A stretch of DNA of 64,000 bases from Pantoea sp. 1.19 (lineage in GTDB: Bacteria; Pseudomonadota; Gammaproteobacteria; Enterobacterales; Enterobacteriaceae): positions 124,001 to 188,000 of the forward strand of contig NZ_MRBS01000007.1 in the NCBI RefSeq assembly GCF_001922585.1, given 5' to 3'. Made by a program: the position numbers and the translations under genes. Below, in pieces: positions 28,394 through 40,181 of this stretch (the stretch's first letter is position 1; the number at the start of each line of letters is the position of its first letter). Under the pieces are notes generated by a model that saw only the letters and a list, made by a program, of their open reading frames with translations, was not told where the DNA came from and did not search any database.

Positions 28394-30358
28394 ATGCCCG
28401 AACTTCTTTCCTATCGTATTCGCTTTCCCCTGAAGCTCACGCTGGCGGTCCTGCTGGCGCTGCTGCTTGGTTTTGAGTTTAATCTGGAAACGCCGCGCTG
28501 GGCGGTGATGACCGCGGCGATCGTCGCCGGCGGCACCGCGTTTGTGGCCGGTGGCGATCCCTACTCCGGCGCGCTGCGCTACCGCGGCCTGCTGCGCATC
28601 ATCGGCACCTTTATCGGCTGCATTGCCGCGCTGACGATCATGATTGCCACCGCGCGCGCACCGGCCATCATGCTGCTGCTGTGCTGCCTGTGGGCCGGTT
28701 TTTCGGTGTGGATCTCGTCACTGATTAAAGTCGAAAACTCCTACGCCATGGGGTTGGCGGGCTATACGGCGCTGATCATTGTGGTGACGGTGAATGCCAA
28801 TGGTTCGCTGCTGCTGGCGCCACAGTTTGCCGTGGAGCGCTGCAGCGAAATCGTTATCGGTATCGTCTGTGCGGTGCTGGCGGACCTGGTATTTACGCCG
28901 CGATCGGTAAAAAAAGATATCGATCGCGAGATTGAACAGCTGCTGCTTGATCACTATAAGCTGCTGCAGAGCTGTATTGCCCATGAGGATAAAGAGGATG
29001 TGGACCGCCAGTGGGCCAGCCTGGTGCGACGCACTACCGCGCTGGGCGGCATGCGGAGCAACCTGATGATGGAGTCCGCTCACTGGCGTAATACCAGCCG
29101 CCGGCTGAAGTCGCTGCATACGCTGTCGCTGATGTTGATAACTCAGGCCTGTGAAACCTTTTTGATTCTCAATACGCGGCCGGCCTATCTGCCCGCGCAG
29201 TATCGACTGTTTTTTGCCCGGCCGGTGAACAGCGTGCAGGATGTGCATCGCCGGGTAAAAGTGATGCGCCGGGTGGCGGCCAGCAACAAAAGCAATATTC
29301 CGGCGACGCTGAGCCACTGGGTCTCCGCGGCCTCTCGCTACATGATGCTGATGAAAGGCATTAAATCCAATGTGCGGATTGGTCGACGGGAGGAGGACGT
29401 GCTGGTGAACGACGTAGTGATAAAGGCGCCGCCGGCAGAAACCCACCACGCGATGATTAACGGCGTACGCACGTTTGTGGCCACCGGACTGGGTGCCCTG
29501 TTCTGGCTCTGGACCGGCTGGACTTCCGGCAGCGGCTGTATTGTGATGCTGGGGGTGATTACCGCGCTGGCGATGCGCACGCCAAATCCGCTGATGATGG
29601 CGAAGGACTTCCTGTACGGGATGATCGTAGCCTTTCCTCTGGGGGCGCTGTGGTTCATGTTTGTGATGCCGGCGACCCAGCAGAGTATCGTGCTGTTGGC
29701 GATTGCGATTGGGTTACTGGCGTTTGTCGCCGGTATTTTTATCCAGCGGCGTCAGATCGGTACGCTGGGGGCGTTCGTCGGCACGCTGAATATTCTGGTG
29801 CTGGATAACCCGATGCACTTCGAAACCTCGCTGTTTATCGACAGCGCACTGGGGCAGATGATAGGCGCCGCGCTGGCGACGATGGTGATCCTGCTGATTC
29901 GCGACAATTCGAAGGCCCGCACCGGGCGTAAAATCCTCAACCGGCTGATGTCGGCGGCGGTCTCGGCGATGACCACCAACCGGGCTCGCCGGCGCGAGAA
30001 TCATCTGCCGGCGCTGTACCAGCAGCTGTTTCTGCTGCTCAATACCTTCCCCGGGGATATTGATAAGTTTCGCCTGGCGCTGACGCTGATCATTGGTCAT
30101 CAGCGGCTGCGCAGCGCCGAGGTGCCAATCAATGACGATCTCTCCGCCTTTCACCGCCGCCTGCGTCACACCGCTGACCGGGTGGTCGCCGCCAGCAGCG
30201 ACAGCGCCCGCCAGCGTCATTTTCAGCAGCTGCTCAGCGAGCTGAATACCTATCAGCAAAAGCTGGTGACGTATGACGCCCCGGTCAGCGTGACGGAACC
30301 GGTGGGGCGGCTGGTGGATGTCCTGCATCGCTATCAGCATACGCTGATTCAAATCTAG
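28394..30358 (+). CDS. aaeB: p-Hydroxybenzoic acid efflux transporter AaeB
   Basis: Inner-membrane component of the aromatic acid efflux pump, FUSC/aromatic acid exporter family. 654 aa (E. coli 655). Two blocks of membrane helices (about residues 13-165 and 365-510) alternate with cytoplasmic domains, an internal repeat typical of the family. It relieves aromatic carboxylate stress together with AaeA. No clear terminator follows; only a short GCGCCG hairpin at 30366-30381. Confidence 0.95.
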   Translation: MPELLSYRIRFPLKLTLAVLLALLLGFEFNLETPRWAVMTAAIVAGGTAFVAGGDPYSGALRYRGLLRIIGTFIGCIAALTIMIATARAPAIMLLLCCLWAGFSVWISSLIKVENSYAMGLAGYTALIIVVTVNANGSLLLAPQFAVERCSEIVIGIVCAVLADLVFTPRSVKKDIDREIEQLLLDHYKLLQSCIAHEDKEDVDRQWASLVRRTTALGGMRSNLMMESAHWRNTSRRLKSLHTLSLMLITQACETFLILNTRPAYLPAQYRLFFARPVNSVQDVHRRVKVMRRVAASNKSNIPATLSHWVSAASRYMMLMKGIKSNVRIGRREEDVLVNDVVIKAPPAETHHAMINGVRTFVATGLGALFWLWTGWTSGSGCIVMLGVITALAMRTPNPLMMAKDFLYGMIVAFPLGALWFMFVMPATQQSIVLLAIAIGLLAFVAGIFIQRRQIGTLGAFVGTLNILVLDNPMHFETSLFIDSALGQMIGAALATMVILLIRDNSKARTGRKILNRLMSAAVSAMTTNRARRRENHLPALYQQLFLLLNTFPGDIDKFRLALTLIIGHQRLRSAEVPINDDLSAFHRRLRHTADRVVAASSDSARQRHFQQLLSELNTYQQKLVTYDAPVSVTEPVGRLVDVLHRYQHTLIQI

Positions 30359-30892
30359 CCGCCGGGCGCCGGAGACGGCGCTTCTGATGATAGGGTTTAC
30401 CGCCGCTACTCACACTCTCCCGCCCGTGTCTGCCGCAGAGGCGGGACGGGCGGGGCGGCCTTTCCTCACGGTGTGCCGCTGTCCGCGCGATGGCAACGGA
30501 CGACAGAAAGCGGACCCGCTTTGCCGCGCGTGCGGCACGGCAGGCGGCGCGACCGTGCGGGCATCGCCGGGCGGGATTACCCCGGTGACATGATCGTCTG
30601 GGGACGGGAACAGGATAAAGCAGTGGGAGCAGGAGGGGGACACGGCCCCCGGGCGGTTGCCGGGCTCGGTATCAGCGGCGGACGTCAACGACGTCACGGG
30701 CGCGCCGGCGGACCCTGTGGGTTGTTAAAGCGGTAAGGTTACGTCGTAGAGCGGGCGTGCCACGCCGCGGTCGGTCCGCTCGCCGCCGGATGGGGGAAAT
30801 CTGGCGGGCAAAGGCGGCGCGCTCCGGCCCGGCCGGCGGGAGAAAGCCGGCAGGAGAAAAAAGGTGTTCAGCTTTCAGGGAAAGGGTTCGCC
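30359..30892. other. G+C-rich 534-bp region with no recognisable gene
   Basis: Between aaeB and the first yhcN-like gene. Several short reading frames occur, but all have low-complexity Arg/Gly/Pro-rich products typical of chance frames in G+C-rich DNA. E. coli has the barstar-like yhcO at this position; I see no trace of it. The clearest structure is a long imperfect hairpin at 30473-30538, with arms GTGCCGC and GCGGCAC, then CGCGCG and CGCGCG. No terminator with a T-run is evident for either flanking gene. Confidence 0.6.
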
Positions 30893-31162
30893 TTATTTAT
30901 AGATTTCTGCGGTGGCGTGATAGCGACCGCTGTCCATCGCCTCGATGATGCGATATTTGCTGGCCCCCTGGCTCTCCGCCTTTTGCGACAGCGCGTCGCG
31001 AATGGTCATCGGTGAACCATCAATACCGGCGACGGAAATGGTGCCGACGGATTGCAGATTTTGCGCCTGGGCTTCCTGGCTGGTAACCAGGCTGGCGGCG
31101 CTGGCGCCAACGCTAAACAGGGCGGCGAAGGTCAGTGCGGTAACGGTAAAGGTGGTTTTCAT
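30893..31162 (-). CDS. DUF1471 (YhcN/BhsA family) periplasmic protein, paralogue
   Basis: 89-residue secreted protein. A Sec signal peptide (MKTTFTVTALTFAALFSVGA, cleaved near ASA) precedes a compact DUF1471 domain (QSVGTISVAGIDGSPMTIRDAL ... YRIIEAM ... YHATAEIYK). Such proteins (YhcN, BhsA, McbA) are stress-induced and affect biofilm and acid or peroxide tolerance. It is a tandem paralogue of the next gene upstream and is less like E. coli YhcN than that copy. The exact role is unknown. Confidence 0.9.
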   Translation of the reverse strand: MKTTFTVTALTFAALFSVGASAASLVTSQEAQAQNLQSVGTISVAGIDGSPMTIRDALSQKAESQGASKYRIIEAMDSGRYHATAEIYK

Positions 31163-31279
31163 GCTGGGTCACTCCCGTTCAGGGACAGCGGGGCGCAAGG
31201 CGTTAACCACCGCGGCGCGGGCTGCCCGATTGATGTAATAAAAAGGATAATGTGTGCGTGCGGCAGATTGGCCGCGTCG

Positions 31280-31543
31280 TTATTTGTACAGCTCTGCGGT
31301 GGCGTGCCAGGTATCGCCCTGGCGAGCTTCAATCACGCGCCATGCGGTGGCTCCCTGCGCCTGCGCTTTTTGCTCCAGCGCAGCGCGCATGTCCATGGGG
31401 GACGATGCCACGCCGCTAACGCTGACCGTACCGATCGGCTGCAGGTTTTGCGCGTCAGCACGGCTTACAGAATCGGCGGCAAAGGCGCCAAATGAGAGTA
31501 CGGAAAGCAGGCTTAACGTTGTTACGGCGGATTTGATGTTCAT
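31280..31543 (-). CDS. yhcN: DUF1471 periplasmic stress protein YhcN
   Basis: 87 aa, the E. coli YhcN length, with matching stretches (LSVLSFGAFAADS, IGTVSVSGVASSPMDMR, GDTWHATAELYK). An N-terminal signal peptide of about 22 residues directs export to the periplasm. In E. coli it is induced by acid and hydrogen peroxide and lies next to argR, as here. AGGAG precedes ATG 31543. A CRP-like site lies 39 bp upstream of the start. Confidence 0.94.
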   Translation of the reverse strand: MNIKSAVTTLSLLSVLSFGAFAADSVSRADAQNLQPIGTVSVSGVASSPMDMRAALEQKAQAQGATAWRVIEARQGDTWHATAELYK

Positions 31544-31581
31544 CTTCGTCTCCTCGTCATCATTTTTATCTTTTTATAAAG

Positions 31582-31597
31582 TGTGATTCACATCACG
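31582..31597. promoter_or_regulatory. CRP-like site upstream of yhcN
   Basis: TGTGA-N6-TCACG, nine of ten core bases. It lies just upstream of a TATAAA -10-like element (31578-31573 on the minus strand), so a bound protein could cover the yhcN promoter. The direction of any effect is unknown. Confidence 0.4.
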
Positions 31598-31922
31598 AAA
31601 ATAAGTGTACACCTAATGACGGGGAAAATTAATAGCAAGCTAATAATGTTTTTGAGTGATACTCAATGCGGAAAGGTTTTTTTATACCATTGAGTTATAA
31701 AAAACGTAGCTTTTTTCACCTGTTTAGCGTAAAGCTTAGGCAAATCAACTGGCTGGGTGTTTTTAACGATTTGTGCTCTGAGCTGGCCGATCCCACCGCC
31801 ATAATGCGATGAGACGGAAGGCTCATCCGTCTTTGCGAAGACTTGCAGAGGAATGTGCTGGTATTACGGCCAGTGGGAGCAGAAGAGGGTGGCGAAGCGT
31901 GCGTCGGTCCTCGCCACGGGCG
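31598..31922. other. A+T-rich argR-yhcN intergenic region
   Basis: About 325 bp. The part near 31600-31760 is strikingly A+T-rich for this genome. It contains competing repeats: TTGAG/CTCAA at 31652-31666 and ACTCAAT/ATTGAGT at 31661-31695, which share an arm. Near argR there is a 7-bp stem (GTGGCGA/TCGCCAC, 31889-31917) that may end argR transcription, though without a clear T-run. No ORF is convincing. Confidence 0.5.
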
Positions 31923-33774
<1,852 letters not shown>

Positions 33775-33798
33775 GTCCGGCGACGTAACGGATGACGG

Positions 33799-33829
33799 GA
33801 GGGACGCGGTGATGCGTCCCTCTTTTTTT
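33799..33829 (+). terminator. Rho-independent terminator of mdh
   Basis: Perfect 9-bp arms (GAGGGACGC/GCGTCCCTC) with a 6-nt loop followed by seven T residues on the plus strand. Confidence 0.95.
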
Positions 33830-33832
33830 GGG

Positions 33833-34876
33833 CTAATTTTGCGGGTATTCCTCAATGGTCACCGGCAGAGTCAGCCGCTTATCGTCGCGCATAACCACCA
33901 CGTCAATCACCGAGCCGGGACGAATTTCTGCCACCTGATCCATGGTTTCCTGGGCTGAGACGGCCGGTTTGCCATTAACGCTCACAATGACGTCATTGAC
34001 CTGAATGCCGGCTTTAGCCGCCGGGCCGCCCGGATTCACCTCACTTATAACGATCCCCTGCAGGCGGTCAACGCTGGCGTTTGGCCCATGCAGGCGCGGT
34101 ATCTCTCGCCCGGTAATACCGAAGTAGCCGCGAATCACCCGGCCGTCGCGGATCAGCTTATCCATGATTTTCACCGCCAGCGCGGTAGGGATGGCAAAGC
34201 CGATCCCCTCGGGGGTCTCACCGTCGTTACTTTTGTCAAAAGAGAGGGTGTTGATCCCCATCAGCTCGCCCAGGGAGTTGATCAGCGCGCCGCCGGAATT
34301 ACCGTGATTGATCGATGCGTCGGTCTGCAGAAAGTTCTGCCGCCCGGAGGGGCTAAGGCCCACCCGCCCGGTGGCGCTGATAATGCCCTGGGTGACGGTC
34401 TGGCCAATATTGTAGGGGTTACCGATGGCCATCACGACGTCGCCGACGTGGGCCTGACGCTTCGGATTCATCGGGATGACCGGCAGATTGCTGGCGGAAA
34501 TTTTTAATACCGCCAGATCGGTCAGGCTATCGGAACCCACGATCATGGCCTCGAAAATACGGCCATCCTGCAGCGCGATAATGATCTGCTCGGCGTCGTT
34601 AATCACGTGTTTGTTCGTCAGGATATAGCCGCGACTGTTCATGATAACCCCCGACCCCAGGGTGTTGCTGGCGCTATTGGCGCTGCGGTTATACACATTG
34701 ACCACGGCGGGCACGGCGCGCCGCACGCCGGGGTTGTAACTGGCGGGGGTCTCATTGCTGCTGTCATCTACCGCGGTAAACAGCGCGGCGCCGATGCGCA
34801 GCTGCGGCAGCAGCAGCAGCAGCAGGCCGGCAACGATCAGTCCGAGCAGGGCCGCCCGCAAAATTTTTGCAATCAT
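33833..34876 (-). CDS. degS: Site-1 serine endoprotease DegS
   Basis: Inner-membrane-anchored periplasmic protease that senses misfolded porins through its PDZ domain and cuts RseA to release sigma-E. 347 aa (E. coli 355); the difference is mainly a shorter loop before TLGSGVIM. There is one N-terminal anchor (about residues 7-24), a trypsin-like domain with His90, Asp120 and Ser194 (INHGNSGGAL), and one PDZ domain. The start at 34876 is the only one that places the membrane anchor first. Confidence 0.97.
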   Translation of the reverse strand: MIAKILRAALLGLIVAGLLLLLLPQLRIGAALFTAVDDSSNETPASYNPGVRRAVPAVVNVYNRSANSASNTLGSGVIMNSRGYILTNKHVINDAEQIIIALQDGRIFEAMIVGSDSLTDLAVLKISASNLPVIPMNPKRQAHVGDVVMAIGNPYNIGQTVTQGIISATGRVGLSPSGRQNFLQTDASINHGNSGGALINSLGELMGINTLSFDKSNDGETPEGIGFAIPTALAVKIMDKLIRDGRVIRGYFGITGREIPRLHGPNASVDRLQGIVISEVNPGGPAAKAGIQVNDVIVSVNGKPAVSAQETMDQVAEIRPGSVIDVVVMRDDKRLTLPVTIEEYPQN

Positions 34877-34969
34877 GGCGTTAACTTGGTTGGAAAAGAA
34901 CGCTGGCAGAATAGCATGTGTTGCGGAAGAGGGCAGCAGTCGATCGCCAGAAGCGCGCAGCCGCTCAAC

Positions 34970-35008
34970 GCCGCCGCGTGCGGGGAGCAATCCCCCGTGC
35001 GCGGCGGC
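34970..35008 (-). repeat. Long hairpin between degQ and degS
   Basis: Arms GCCGCCGCG and CGCGGCGGC (9 bp perfect), extended inward by a GGGG/CCCC stem, begin 8 bp after the degQ stop. There is no T-run, so it is probably an mRNA-stabilising or partial termination structure that uncouples degS from degQ. Confidence 0.6.
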
Positions 35009-35016
35009 GACAGCGA

Positions 35017-36390
35017 TCAGGGCAACAGCAGATAGAGGCGCTCGCCGCCGCGCAGGATATTCAGCGCCATCACCGGCGGGCGGGCGGCCAGCACCTTGCG
35101 CAGTTCGGCCAGATTTTGTACGCGGTCGCGATTGACGGCGACAATCACATCGTCTTTATGCAGCCCGACCTGCTGAGCCGGTGTGCCTTTATCGACGCTC
35201 TCGACGCGGATGCCCTGACTGCCGCCTTTCAGCTTCACGTCGCTGAGGGTCGCGCCCTGCAGCGCCGGGTGCAGCTCCGCGGCACTGGCGGCGGCCTGCG
35301 CGCTACGGTCAAGCGTGACGCTGAGCGTTAACAGCTTTCCGCCGCGCAGTACGCCAACCTGGACGGCTTTACCCGGTGCAGTGGTACCAATGCGCGCGCG
35401 CAGTTCAGCAAAACTGTTAATCTGTCTTCCGTCGACGGAGGTGATGATATCGCCGGACCGGATGCCGGCTTTGGCCGCCGCGGAGCCGGGCAGTACCTCA
35501 CTGACGAAGGCGCCACGCTGCGCCGTGACGCCGAAGGCGTTGGCCATATCGGCGGTCATTTCGGTTCCCTTGATGCCCAGCTGACCGCGTTTGACTTCGC
35601 CAAATTCAGCCAGCTGCTGTGCCAGCGAGATGGCCATGTTGGCCGGAATGGCAAAGCCAATCCCGAGATTACCGCCGCTGGAGGAGAGGATCGCGGTATT
35701 GATACCAATCAGCTCACCGTTCAGATTCACCAGCGCACCGCCGGAATTTCCGCGGTTAATCGCCGCGTCGGTCTGGATAAAGTTTTCCAGCCCCTCAAGA
35801 TTCAGGCCGCTGCGTCCGAGCGCAGAGATGATACCGGAAGTGGCGGTCTGGCCGAGGCCAAACGGGTTACCGATCGCCACGGCAAAATCCCCCACTTTCA
35901 GCTTTTCGGAGTCGGCGACGCGGATCTGTACCAGATTTTTGGCTGCGTTCAGCTGCAGCAGCGCGATATCGGTCTGCGCGTCTTTGCCGACCAGCCGGGC
36001 GTCGTATTCGCGACCATCGGCCAGCTGTACCCGGATAGTGTCGGCACCGTCGACGACGTGATTGTTGGTCAGCACGTAGCCTTTGGCGGCGTTGATGATC
36101 ACGCCGGACCCCAAGCCTTCAAACGGCTGCTCAGGCGCGTCACCTTCGGGGCTGTCATCTCCAAAAAAGCGTTTAAACGGCTCCGGCAGGGTACGGGTGG
36201 GCGCGGCCTGCGTGCCTTCTACCTGTACGCTGACCACGGCGGGCAGCACATTTTCTAACATCGGCGCCAGGCTGGGCAGCGGCTGACCGTTAATCTGCGT
36301 CGGCAGCGCTGCCTGAGCCGGCACCATGCTGGCGAACGACAGCCCCAGACTCAGGCTAAGAACGCTTAACGTGAAGAGCGATTTTTTCAT
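35017..36390 (-). CDS. degQ: Periplasmic serine endoprotease DegQ
   Basis: HtrA-family protease and chaperone of the periplasm. 457 aa (E. coli 455). The signal peptide of about 27 residues ends in PAQA. The protease domain has His111, Asp141 and Ser216 (INRGNSGGAL), followed by two PDZ domains (about residues 255-350 and 365-455). It assembles into cage-like oligomers. It shares the strand with degS, 140 bp upstream of it. Confidence 0.97.
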   Translation of the reverse strand: MKKSLFTLSVLSLSLGLSFASMVPAQAALPTQINGQPLPSLAPMLENVLPAVVSVQVEGTQAAPTRTLPEPFKRFFGDDSPEGDAPEQPFEGLGSGVIINAAKGYVLTNNHVVDGADTIRVQLADGREYDARLVGKDAQTDIALLQLNAAKNLVQIRVADSEKLKVGDFAVAIGNPFGLGQTATSGIISALGRSGLNLEGLENFIQTDAAINRGNSGGALVNLNGELIGINTAILSSSGGNLGIGFAIPANMAISLAQQLAEFGEVKRGQLGIKGTEMTADMANAFGVTAQRGAFVSEVLPGSAAAKAGIRSGDIITSVDGRQINSFAELRARIGTTAPGKAVQVGVLRGGKLLTLSVTLDRSAQAAASAAELHPALQGATLSDVKLKGGSQGIRVESVDKGTPAQQVGLHKDDVIVAVNRDRVQNLAELRKVLAARPPVMALNILRGGERLYLLLP

Positions 36391-36440
36391 GGTGGTCGAT
36401 TCTCATAGTCCGGGGCGGAAAATCGGCAAGATGGCGAAGA

Positions 36441-36463
36441 GCAGGCGCGGCGGGCGCGCCTGC
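36441..36463 (-). terminator. Probable terminator of zapG
   Basis: Perfect 9-bp arms (GCAGGCGCG/CGCGCCTGC) with a 5-nt loop, 9 bp after the zapG stop, followed on the minus strand by a pyrimidine-rich TCTTCGCC. The T-run is weak. Confidence 0.45.
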
Positions 36464-36472
36464 GTAGGGCGG

Positions 36473-36874
36473 TTAGCTGTTTTTCGGGCGTTCACCGCGC
36501 AGCAGGCCAGACGCCCCTTCAGAATAGTCACGCGGCATCTCTACCGGCATCTGGTCGTTATCGGCTTCTGCTTCCGTTAGCTGCCAGGCAAAGGGATTTT
36601 TCTCCCCGGGCAGATTCGGCAGCAGATCGTTCGATCCTTTAGCCATATGCTGATAAAGCTGGCGATAGTCGCGCGCCATGTTATCCAGCAGTTCGGCACT
36701 GCGGGCAAAGTGGCTGGTCAGCTCTTCGCGATAGTCCGCCAGCTCAGATTTGGTTTTTTCCAGTTCATACTGCATGGAGTGCTGCTGACGCAGTTTGCTG
36801 TTGCCAAAACGCATTGCCACCGCGCCAATAATGATGCCGACGACTAATCCAATAAGCGCGTATTCCCAGGTCAT
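36473..36874 (-). CDS. zapG: Cell envelope/division protein ZapG (YhcB, DUF1043)
   Basis: 133 aa (E. coli YhcB about 132). One N-terminal membrane helix (MTWEYALIGLVVGIIIGAVA) is followed by a cytoplasmic coiled coil (about residues 30-90) and a disordered tail. It interacts with divisome and elongasome proteins and coordinates envelope growth in E. coli. The ATG at 36874 starts exactly at the membrane helix. It is divergent from zapE. Confidence 0.94.
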   Translation of the reverse strand: MTWEYALIGLVVGIIIGAVAMRFGNSKLRQQHSMQYELEKTKSELADYREELTSHFARSAELLDNMARDYRQLYQHMAKGSNDLLPNLPGEKNPFAWQLTEAEADNDQMPVEMPRDYSEGASGLLRGERPKNS

Positions 36875-37046
36875 AATGACTCCCGTATTGTCTTCGTTGT
36901 TCCGTAGGGTCCTGCAACGTGTAACCACTATAACCGCTAATGTTGTTGAAGTGGAATCCTGCGGCGGCATCGCTTAGTGTAGAACGGCCTTTTTTTCGTC
37001 AGCGGGCGCCGGGACGTCCGCCTTCAACAGGGATTCAATACGGATT

Positions 37047-38165
37047 ATGCAATCTTCTTCTCCACTGGCGCGCTATGAGGCGGCGCTGGCTCAGGGTGAT
37101 TACCAGCCAGACAGCGTGCAGCATACGGCAATTACCCGACTGGATGCCATCTGGCAAGGCCTGCAGCGCGCCGCGGCGGTGCCGGCACCGGCGCCAAAAG
37201 GCGTGCTGGCGCGGCTGTTTGGCCCGCGGGCCCCGGCGGCAACGCCTCCGCTACGCGGCCTGTACATGTGGGGCGGGGTGGGGCGCGGTAAAACCTGGCT
37301 GATGGACCTGTTTTTTCAGTCCATTCCTGGCGATCGCAAGCTGCGTCTGCACTTTCACCGCTTTATGCTGCGGGTGCACGAGGAGCTGACGGCGCTGCAG
37401 GGCCAGCAAGATCCGCTGAAGGTGGTGGCCGACCGCTTCAAGGCCGAAGCCGACGTGCTTTGCTTTGATGAGTTCTTCGTGTCAGATATTACCGACGCCA
37501 TGCTACTGGGGACGCTAATGGAAGCGCTGTTTGCCCGGGGCATCACGCTGGTGGCCACGTCGAATATTCCGCCGGACGAGCTGTACCGTAATGGTCTGCA
37601 GCGCGCGCGCTTCCTGCCGGCGATTGCCGCCATCAAGGCGAACTGCGAGGTGATGAACGTCGATGCGGGCATTGACTATCGGCTTCGGACGCTGACCTCC
37701 GCCCACCTGTGGCTCTCCCCGCTATCGGCGGCGGCCAGCGACGAAATGGACCGCATGTTCACGGCGCTGGCCGGCGGCCCGCGCGATCGGCAGCCGGTAC
37801 TGGACATTAACCACCGCGCGCTGCCGACGCTCGGCGTGCGTGAGGGCGTGCTGGCGATTGATTTTGCGACCCTGTGCGGCAGCGGACGCAGCCAGCATGA
37901 TTATATTGCGCTGTCGCGCCGCTTCCACAGCGTGCTGCTGTATCGGGTGCCGGTGATGATTTATAAGACCGAGGACCAGGCGCGGCGTTTTTTGGCGCTG
38001 GTGGATGAGTTTTATGAGCGCCACGTCAAGCTGGTGGTCAGCGCGGAGGCATCGCTGTATGAGATCTATCAGGGTAGCCACCTGACATTTGAATATCAGC
38101 GCTGCGTCTCCCGTCTGCAGGAGATGCAAAGCGAGGAGTATCTGCGCCTGCCGCATCTGCCGTAA
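37047..38165 (+). CDS. zapE: Cell division ATPase ZapE (AFG1 family)
   Basis: P-loop ATPase that associates with the Z-ring late in constriction and is needed under anaerobic or high-temperature growth. 372 aa (E. coli 375). The Walker A motif is GGVGRGKTWLMD and the Walker B-like motif is VLCFDEFFVSD; the sensor region VATSNIPPDELY is typical of AFG1 ATPases. The gene stands alone between divergent zapG and rplM. Confidence 0.96.
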   Translation: MQSSSPLARYEAALAQGDYQPDSVQHTAITRLDAIWQGLQRAAAVPAPAPKGVLARLFGPRAPAATPPLRGLYMWGGVGRGKTWLMDLFFQSIPGDRKLRLHFHRFMLRVHEELTALQGQQDPLKVVADRFKAEADVLCFDEFFVSDITDAMLLGTLMEALFARGITLVATSNIPPDELYRNGLQRARFLPAIAAIKANCEVMNVDAGIDYRLRTLTSAHLWLSPLSAAASDEMDRMFTALAGGPRDRQPVLDINHRALPTLGVREGVLAIDFATLCGSGRSQHDYIALSRRFHSVLLYRVPVMIYKTEDQARRFLALVDEFYERHVKLVVSAEASLYEIYQGSHLTFEYQRCVSRLQEMQSEEYLRLPHLP

Positions 38166-38189
38166 CGGCAGCCCCGGGTGTAAAAAAGG

Positions 38190-38219
38190 TTCGATCTTTG
38201 CAGGTGACTTCTCTATAAT
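38190..38219 (+). promoter_or_regulatory. rplM-rpsI promoter
   Basis: A perfect -10 TATAAT (38214-38219) preceded by a weak -35 (TTCGAT, 38190-38195, 18-bp spacer), 25 bp after zapE. The start would be near 38226. Confidence 0.65.
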
Positions 38220-38225
38220 CTTGCC

Positions 38226-39224
<999 letters not shown>

Positions 39225-39254
39225 TCTGCTCTGCCTCTGGCAGCAGATTGTCGG

Positions 39255-39285
39255 AAAAAACCCGGTGCGCGCACCGGGTTTTTTT
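39255..39285 (+). terminator. Rho-independent terminator of rplM-rpsI
   Basis: Perfect 8-bp arms (CCCGGTGC/GCACCGGG) flanked by six A residues and seven T residues, so it could work in both directions. The following 249 bp up to sspA holds an extended -10-like TGGTAGACT (39367-39375) that may be the sspA promoter. Confidence 0.95.
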
Positions 39286-39534
39286 ATGCCCGCCTGTTAA
39301 AAAGGCAGCTGCCGCGCGCCGTTACCGTCAAATCCGCAATCCCGTCGCCACAAGCTGGTTAAAATCTGGTAGACTACGTGGAACTTTGCGCCCGCAAAGC
39401 GGGGCTTTTGCGCATAATTATCCTGAGTGGATGCTGGCGTTGCGCACGCCCGGCTATGCGATCGCCCATGTGCAGGTGAGTCGCCGCGTGGTTGGCTATT
39501 CGCAGTAATTTTCTGGATAAACTTGGAGGTTTAC

Positions 39535-40176
39535 ATGGCTGTCGCTGCCAACAAACGTTCGGTAATGACGCTGTTTTCTGGTCCCACTGACATTTTCAGC
39601 CACCAGGTCCGTATTGTCCTGGCGGAGAAGGGCGTCAGCGTTGAGATCGAACAGGTAGAAAGGGATAATCTGCCCGCGGATCTGATAGACCTTAACCCCT
39701 ACCGTACGGTACCCACGCTGGTTGACCGCGAACTGACGCTGTGGGAATCCCGCATCATCATGGAGTACCTTGATGAGCGTTTTCCCCATCCTCCGCTGAT
39801 GCCGGTATACCCGGTGGCGCGCGGAGAGAGCCGCCTGATGATGCACCGGATTGAAAACGACTGGTACAGCCTGATGCGCAAGGTCGAGAGCGGCACGCCG
39901 CAGGAAGCTGACAGCGCACGCAAACAGCTGCGCGAAGAGCTGCTGGCGATCGCCCCGCTGTTCGGTCGCGCCCCGTTCTTTATGAGCGAAGAGTTCAGCC
40001 TGGTGGATTGCTATCTGGCACCGCTGCTGTGGCGTCTACCGCAGCTGGGTATCGAGCTGAGCGGCACCGGATCGAAAGATCTGAAAAACTACATGACCCG
40101 CGTGTTTGAACGCGATTCATTCCTCGCCTCTCTGACCGAAGCGGAGCGTGAAATGCGCCTGCAAACGCGGGGCTGA
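39535..40176 (+). CDS. sspA: Stringent starvation protein A
   Basis: RNA-polymerase-associated glutathione-S-transferase-like protein that helps lower H-NS levels and supports stationary-phase and acid survival. 213 aa (E. coli 212). Thioredoxin-like N-domain (SVMTLFSGPTDIFSHQVRIV) and helical C-domain. The start at 39535 follows GGAGG. An operon with sspB, 5 bp downstream. Confidence 0.97.
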   Translation: MAVAANKRSVMTLFSGPTDIFSHQVRIVLAEKGVSVEIEQVERDNLPADLIDLNPYRTVPTLVDRELTLWESRIIMEYLDERFPHPPLMPVYPVARGESRLMMHRIENDWYSLMRKVESGTPQEADSARKQLREELLAIAPLFGRAPFFMSEEFSLVDCYLAPLLWRLPQLGIELSGTGSKDLKNYMTRVFERDSFLASLTEAEREMRLQTRG

Positions 40177-40181
40177 GCCGG

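Noticed and set aside
30757-30892. Possible structured RNA of the RNase P type near the GGGGGAAATCTGG stretch
   Set aside because: Only a short G-rich resemblance; the conserved core helices of RNase P RNA are not present and the locus is not where rnpB lies in enterics.
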